Below, piece after piece: positions 46,375 through 50,086 of a stretch of DNA of 50,086 bases; the first letter of the stretch is position 1; each line of letters starts with the position of its first letter. A program made the position numbers and the translations under genes. The DNA is from Actinomadura sp. KC06 (GTDB lineage Bacteria; Actinomycetota; Actinomycetes; Streptosporangiales; Streptosporangiaceae), in assembly GCF_004348735.1 (NCBI RefSeq), contig NZ_SMKT01000053.1:1-50086 (forward strand), read 5' to 3'. A model generated the notes under the pieces. The model had not been told where the DNA came from. It saw only the letters and a list, made by a program, of their open reading frames with translations, and did not search any database.

Positions 46375-47688
46375 ATGAGGAAGATCATCGTCTCCGAGTT
46401 CATCACCCTGGACGGCGTCATCGAGAAGCCCGGCGAGCTGGGCTGGGCCTTCCGGTTCGACCGCGGCGACGAGGGCGACGCCGTCAAGGCCGAGGAGGTC
46501 CGCACCGCGGGCGCCCTGCTCCTGGGACGGACGACCTACGACGGCTTCGCACAGGCCTGGCCCCAGCAGACCGGCGAGTTCGCCGACAAGATGAACGAAA
46601 TGCCCAAGTACGTCGTGTCCAGCACGCTGGAGAACCCCGAATGGGACAACACGACCGTCATCACACTGGACGACGTCGCCGAGCTGAAGCGGCAGCCGGG
46701 CGAGGACATCCTGGTCAACGGGAGCGGCCGGCTCGTCCAGGCGCTGGCCGCGCGCGACCTCGTGGACGAGTACCGGCTGATGGTCTACCCGATCGTCCTG
46801 GGCGGCGGGCAGCGGCTGTTCGCGGAGAGCGCGGAGGAGGCGGCGCTGCGGCTGGCCGAGGCGAGGCCGGTCGGCGATGACGGGATCGTCCTGCTCACCT
46901 ACCGGCCGCGGCACCGCACGGCGACCTCGGCGGACGGGACGTCCATCGCCTATGACCGCGTCGGCGCAGGGCCCGCGGTCATCCTCGTTCAGGGCGCGTT
47001 CTCCAGCCGCAACGACCCGATCATGACCGGGATCGCGGAGGCGCTGGCCTCGGAGTACACGGTCTACAACTACGACCGGCGGGGGCGCGGCGACAGCGGC
47101 GACACCGCGCCCTACGCCGTCCAGCGGGAGATCGAGGACCTGACCGCGCTGATCGACGCGGCGGGCGGGACGGCGATGGTGTTCGGGGGTTCGTCGGGCG
47201 GCGCGCTGGCGCTGGAGGCCGCGGCGGCCGGTGCCCCGATCACGAAGCTGGCCGTCTTCGAGCCCCCGTACGTGACCGCGCCTGACCGCTCGCTGCCGTC
47301 CGCCGAGGAACTCGCCGCGCTCGCCGAGCAGGGACGGCGCGGGGACGCGGTCGAGCTGTTCCTCACCAAGGGCGCCGAGATGCCGCCGGAGGCGGTGGAG
47401 GGAATGAAGGCCCAGCCATTCTGGGCTCACATCGAAAGCGTCGCGCACACCCTCGCGTATGAGGCGGCCGTTGTGGGCGCGGGGCCCGTCCCGGAGCGGC
47501 TGTCGGCGGTCTCCGTCCCGACACTGGTGCTGGCGGGTTCGGCCAGCTCCGACCGGATGCGGGACGCGGCGCAGGCGGTGACAGAACAGCTCTCCGGCGC
47601 ACAGCTCGAATGGCTGGAAGGTCAAGCGCACGGCCAGGTCGACTCCGCCTCCATCGGGACGGCGGTCGGCGAATTCTTCTCCGCCTGA
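46375..47688 (+). CDS. RibD-like reductase / alpha-beta hydrolase fusion
   Basis: This 437-aa protein has two domains. Residues 1-175 form a RibD C-terminal/dihydrofolate-reductase-like domain (RKIIVSEFITLDGVIEKPGEL, ALLLGRTTYDGFAQAWP, DILVNGSGRLVQALAARDLVDEYRLMVYPIVLGGGQRLF). Residues 185-437 form an alpha/beta hydrolase with Ser273 in GGSSGG, His419 in GQAHGQ and DRRGRGDSG. The join is short and linker-like (TYRPRHRTATSADG), with no gap or frameshift. These domains are usually separate proteins. A combined role is not known to me. The acid residue of the triad is not certain (near SSDRM). GAAAGGGAAC precedes the ATG, 44 bp after the MFS gene. Confidence 0.9.
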   Translation: MRKIIVSEFITLDGVIEKPGELGWAFRFDRGDEGDAVKAEEVRTAGALLLGRTTYDGFAQAWPQQTGEFADKMNEMPKYVVSSTLENPEWDNTTVITLDDVAELKRQPGEDILVNGSGRLVQALAARDLVDEYRLMVYPIVLGGGQRLFAESAEEAALRLAEARPVGDDGIVLLTYRPRHRTATSADGTSIAYDRVGAGPAVILVQGAFSSRNDPIMTGIAEALASEYTVYNYDRRGRGDSGDTAPYAVQREIEDLTALIDAAGGTAMVFGGSSGGALALEAAAAGAPITKLAVFEPPYVTAPDRSLPSAEELAALAEQGRRGDAVELFLTKGAEMPPEAVEGMKAQPFWAHIESVAHTLAYEAAVVGAGPVPERLSAVSVPTLVLAGSASSDRMRDAAQAVTEQLSGAQLEWLEGQAHGQVDSASIGTAVGEFFSA

Positions 47689-47697
47689 CGACTCCCC

Positions 47698-47738
47698 TGC
47701 GAATAGCGCACCTCTCAATTCGAGGTGCGCTATTCGCA
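47698..47738. terminator. Strong bidirectional hairpin terminator
   Basis: Seventeen-base perfect arms (47698-47714 and 47722-47738) flank a 7-nt loop and are followed by TTTC. It lies between convergent genes: 10 bp after the fusion gene's stop, and containing the stop codon (47730-47732) of the ATPase gene within the right arm. Confidence 0.85.
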
Positions 47739-50086
47739 TTTCGTCAGCGCCGCCAGCTCAGCGCGGCCCTCGTCCGCCCGCTCGGGAAGGAGCAGCAGCG
47801 TGGACGCTCGCTCGAAACGGGCGCCGATGCGCTCCCACCCCTCGACGGCGGCGGCCAGTTCGCCCGGATCGTCGTGCAGGCGTCCTCTGGCGCGGGTCAG
47901 GCAGGCGGCACCCCACGCGTTCTCGGCGGCGGCGTCCTCGGCGGCGGCGATCCGTGCCGCCGCGTCCGGAAGGCCCGCCACGACGGCGAGCTCAGCGCCG
48001 GCCGCGTGGGAGTACCCGGCGTACATCGGGTTCGTCGCGTCCGAGAAGAGCCCGGCGACCAGCTCCGCCGCCGAGTCGGACCGCCCGGTGTGGACGGCGA
48101 TCAGCGCGTCGACGAATCCGGCCAGCGTCGGAAGGTCGAACACCTGCCCGGTCGGCGTGCCGGGCGTGCGGGCCCGCCACTCCAGGTACCGTCCGCGATC
48201 ACCGCGCAGGCCGTGGACGAGCGCGGGACCGACCGCGACCGGGAGCATGAACCCGCTCTCCAGCCGTCCCGTCCGCACCCAGCTCTCCCACGCCTCGTCG
48301 GCGTGCCGCAGCGCCTCGTCGAACTCGCCGCTCAGCGCCAGCGGCAGGATGATCGTGTTGGACGACAGGTAGTACTGGTCTTCGAGCAGGTCGTCCGCCA
48401 GCGCCCGCCGCGCGACGGCGAGCGCCGCGGGCAGGTCCCCGGCGGCGGTCGCGCAGTTCACCGCCACGTGCACGATGTCGACGATCTCGACCGCGCTGGC
48501 CGGGTCGTCGCGGGGCAGGGCGTCCAGCAGGTCCAGCCGGGACATGCCGATCCGGTGCGCGTCCCGCAGGCGGCCCTCGCGCAGCGCGGCGCAGACCGTC
48601 GCGTCGAGGCCCGCGCTGAGCAGCACCGGGTCACCGGCCGCACGCGCCGCCGCCACGGCCTCCTCCGCCCGGACGGGATCGGTGCTGTACGGCTCTGCCG
48701 AGGCCGTCCAGGCGCGGGCGGCGGCGAGCCACCCCGCGACGACCGGATCATCGGGATCACCGGCGTCCTCCGCGCGCTCCAGCAGCCGCCGCAGCTCCTC
48801 GTGCGGGATCAGGCCCCAGCCGGGATTGCGCGCCGTCGTGACGACCGCCGTCGCGAGGAGGACGGCCTCCGCGTCGCCGTCCGCGGCGTCCCGTGCCTGG
48901 TCGGCCGCCGAGCGCAGCAGTTCGAGATGCCGGTGCCCGCCGGTCGGGAGGACGTGCGTGCAGTCGGCCGCGCTCTTGAGGTCCCTGGACGCCTCCCCGG
49001 GCGACCCCGCCCGCTCGGACGCCTCCAGGAAATGGCCGTACGCCTCGCGCGCGAACCGTCGCGTGTAGGCGAGGCGTCCCAGCGACCGGGCGAGCCCGTG
49101 CGCCACGTCACCGGCGTCCGCGGGGGCAGCGGCGAGCGCCGCGCGCAGATCGTCCGCGACGACGTCGAACTCCCGGTCGTCGGCGACCAGCCCGGCCGCG
49201 ACCTTGGCGGCCCACGCCAGATGCAGATCCCGCAAGGCGGCCTCCTCACCGCCCAGCGCGAGCTGCTCACCGGCGAACGCCCGGACGGTCTCCAGCAGCC
49301 GCCAGCGCCCCTGCCCCGCCCTGACGACCAGGCTCTTGTCGACAAGACGGCCCAGCACATCGGCCGCCGCGCCCGCCGTCGTCCCCGGGGTCACGGCGAG
49401 GACCGCGTCCAGGTCGAACCCGCCCGCGAACACCGCCAGCCGCCGGAACAGGCGGCGCTCCTCCTCGTCCAGAAGATCGTGGCTCCACGCCAGGACGGCG
49501 CGGAGCGAGCGATGCCGTTCGTCCGCCCCGCGCCCACCCGCGAGGAGGCGAAGCCGATCGTCCAGCGCCGCCAGCACACCGGACGCGCCCAACGCCGCGC
49601 TGCGAGCGGCCGCCAGCTCGATCGCCAACGGCATGCCGTCCAGCCGCGCGCAGATCTCCGCCACCGCGCCGGGCTCCGCCGCGAACTCGGGGTCGGCGGC
49701 CAGGGCCCGGTCGGCGAACAGCGCCTCCGCGTGCGACGACAGCGGCAGCGGCCCCACCCGCACGACCCGCTCCCCCGGGACGCCGAGCCGCTCCCGGCTG
49801 GTGGCCAGGATCCGGGCGCCGGGACATGCCGCCAGGGTCCGGTCGGCGAACCCGGCGACCGCGTCCAGCAGGTGCTCGCAGTTGTCGAGGACGATCAGCG
49901 TCCGGCTCCGCCCCAGCCGCTCGGCGATCACCGCGTGCAGCTCGGTCTGCGGCCGCTCGGTCACGCCCAGCGCGGCCGCCACGGCATGCTCGACGAACCC
50001 GTCCCGCACCGGAACCAGGTCGACGAACACGCCACCCAGCCGGGACGCGGCCGCCGCCACCCCGACCAGCCGCGACTTGCCCACCC
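47730..50086 (-). CDS. Large NB-ARC-type ATPase regulator, N-terminus beyond the window
   Basis: At least 784 aa are visible and the frame runs off the right edge. The start of the visible part is the end of a Walker A (VGKSRLVGVA). Walker B follows as RTLIVLDNCEHLLDA, sensor-like ILATSRERLGVPGE, and LDGMPLAIELAAARSAAL, all typical of NB-ARC/STAND ATPases in AfsR- or LuxR-type regulators. A winged-helix segment (SLRAVLAWSHDLLDEEERRLFRRLAVFAGGFDLDAV) and a long helical-repeat region follow. No C-terminal LuxR HTH is present, so a DNA-binding domain, if any, is outside the window at the N-terminus. The stop lies inside the terminator hairpin. Confidence 0.88.
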   Translation of the reverse strand, partial: VGKSRLVGVAAAASRLGGVFVDLVPVRDGFVEHAVAAALGVTERPQTELHAVIAERLGRSRTLIVLDNCEHLLDAVAGFADRTLAACPGARILATSRERLGVPGERVVRVGPLPLSSHAEALFADRALAADPEFAAEPGAVAEICARLDGMPLAIELAAARSAALGASGVLAALDDRLRLLAGGRGADERHRSLRAVLAWSHDLLDEEERRLFRRLAVFAGGFDLDAVLAVTPGTTAGAAADVLGRLVDKSLVVRAGQGRWRLLETVRAFAGEQLALGGEEAALRDLHLAWAAKVAAGLVADDREFDVVADDLRAALAAAPADAGDVAHGLARSLGRLAYTRRFAREAYGHFLEASERAGSPGEASRDLKSAADCTHVLPTGGHRHLELLRSAADQARDAADGDAEAVLLATAVVTTARNPGWGLIPHEELRRLLERAEDAGDPDDPVVAGWLAAARAWTASAEPYSTDPVRAEEAVAAARAAGDPVLLSAGLDATVCAALREGRLRDAHRIGMSRLDLLDALPRDDPASAVEIVDIVHVAVNCATAAGDLPAALAVARRALADDLLEDQYYLSSNTIILPLALSGEFDEALRHADEAWESWVRTGRLESGFMLPVAVGPALVHGLRGDRGRYLEWRARTPGTPTGQVFDLPTLAGFVDALIAVHTGRSDSAAELVAGLFSDATNPMYAGYSHAAGAELAVVAGLPDAAARIAAAEDAAAENAWGAACLTRARGRLHDDPGELAAAVEGWERIGARFERASTLLLLPERADEGRAELAALTKCE

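Noticed and set aside
1..50086. tRNA, rRNA, CRISPR array or riboswitch
   Set aside because: Reading both strands by eye, no cloverleaf, no spaced direct-repeat array and no known riboswitch core was noticed. A covariance-model scan would be needed to exclude small RNAs.

Overview
The window is about 50 kb of very GC-rich DNA, with strongly GC-biased third codon positions and long antisense shadow frames. The genes point to a filamentous actinomycete: SARP/BTAD regulators, Scr1/DUF6879 cassettes, RsbW-like ATPases, an SCO6745-type protein and an actinobacterial steroid side-chain operon. The steroid genes resemble what is known from Thermomonospora/Actinomadura-type organisms (Thermomonosporaceae). 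That placement is inference; there is no rRNA to confirm it. No tRNA, rRNA, CRISPR array, transposase or prophage was seen.

Layout. (1) 1-9140 is mainly an envelope and secretion region: a lipoprotein; a membrane-tethered SARP regulator whose outer domain looks like a glycosidase that has lost both catalytic glutamates; a divergent secreted phosphodiester glycosidase-like protein; a secreted PQQ-type beta-propeller protein; a LytTR regulator; and a secreted carboxylesterase. (2) 9141-16467 holds an acyl-CoA dehydrogenase pair, a FadD3-like CoA ligase, a MarR regulator with a divergent FAD monooxygenase and a clear operator, a scar where two divergent genes (imine-reductase-like and HxlR) have both lost their 5' halves, a MaoC-type hydratase and a secreted HNH nuclease. 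(3) 16760-24421 (minus strand) is a tightly coupled seven-gene operon: flavin oxidoreductase, FadD17-like ligase, ChsE2, ChsH2, ChsE1, ChsH1 and Ltp2. It matches the mycobacterial igr enzymes that remove the last three side-chain carbons of cholesterol, giving androstenedione and propionyl-CoA. (4) 24510-29814 is accessory and regulatory: five overlapping minus-strand genes containing two RsbW-like ATPases, a divergent GntR/HutC regulator with twin palindromic operators, and an Scr1/DUF6879 cassette followed by two little-known genes. (5) 29845-38012 holds a Liv-type ABC importer operon (LivK, fused LivHM, LivG, LivF, and a small membrane protein) behind an SDR, with a divergent acyl-CoA synthetase. 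(6) 38130-50086 is a mixed region: a coiled-coil membrane protein, thioesterase, NAD(P)-binding oxidoreductase, alpha/beta hydrolase, methyltransferase, SCO6745-family protein, beta-lactamase-like lipoprotein, GNAT, MFS transporter, a RibD-like/hydrolase fusion, and a large NB-ARC ATPase cut by the window edge.

How the parts connect. A 13-bp element, TCCCGCTSASCGR, occurs five times. Every copy lies between genes and upstream of CoA or steroid genes: the FadD3-like ligase, the MaoC hydratase, the igr-type operon, and the SDR/Liv operon with its divergent acyl-CoA synthetase. This suggests one regulon covering uptake, CoA activation and beta-oxidation of a steroid or similar substrate. The most unusual single gene is the SARP-transmembrane-pseudoglycosidase fusion at 956-3151.
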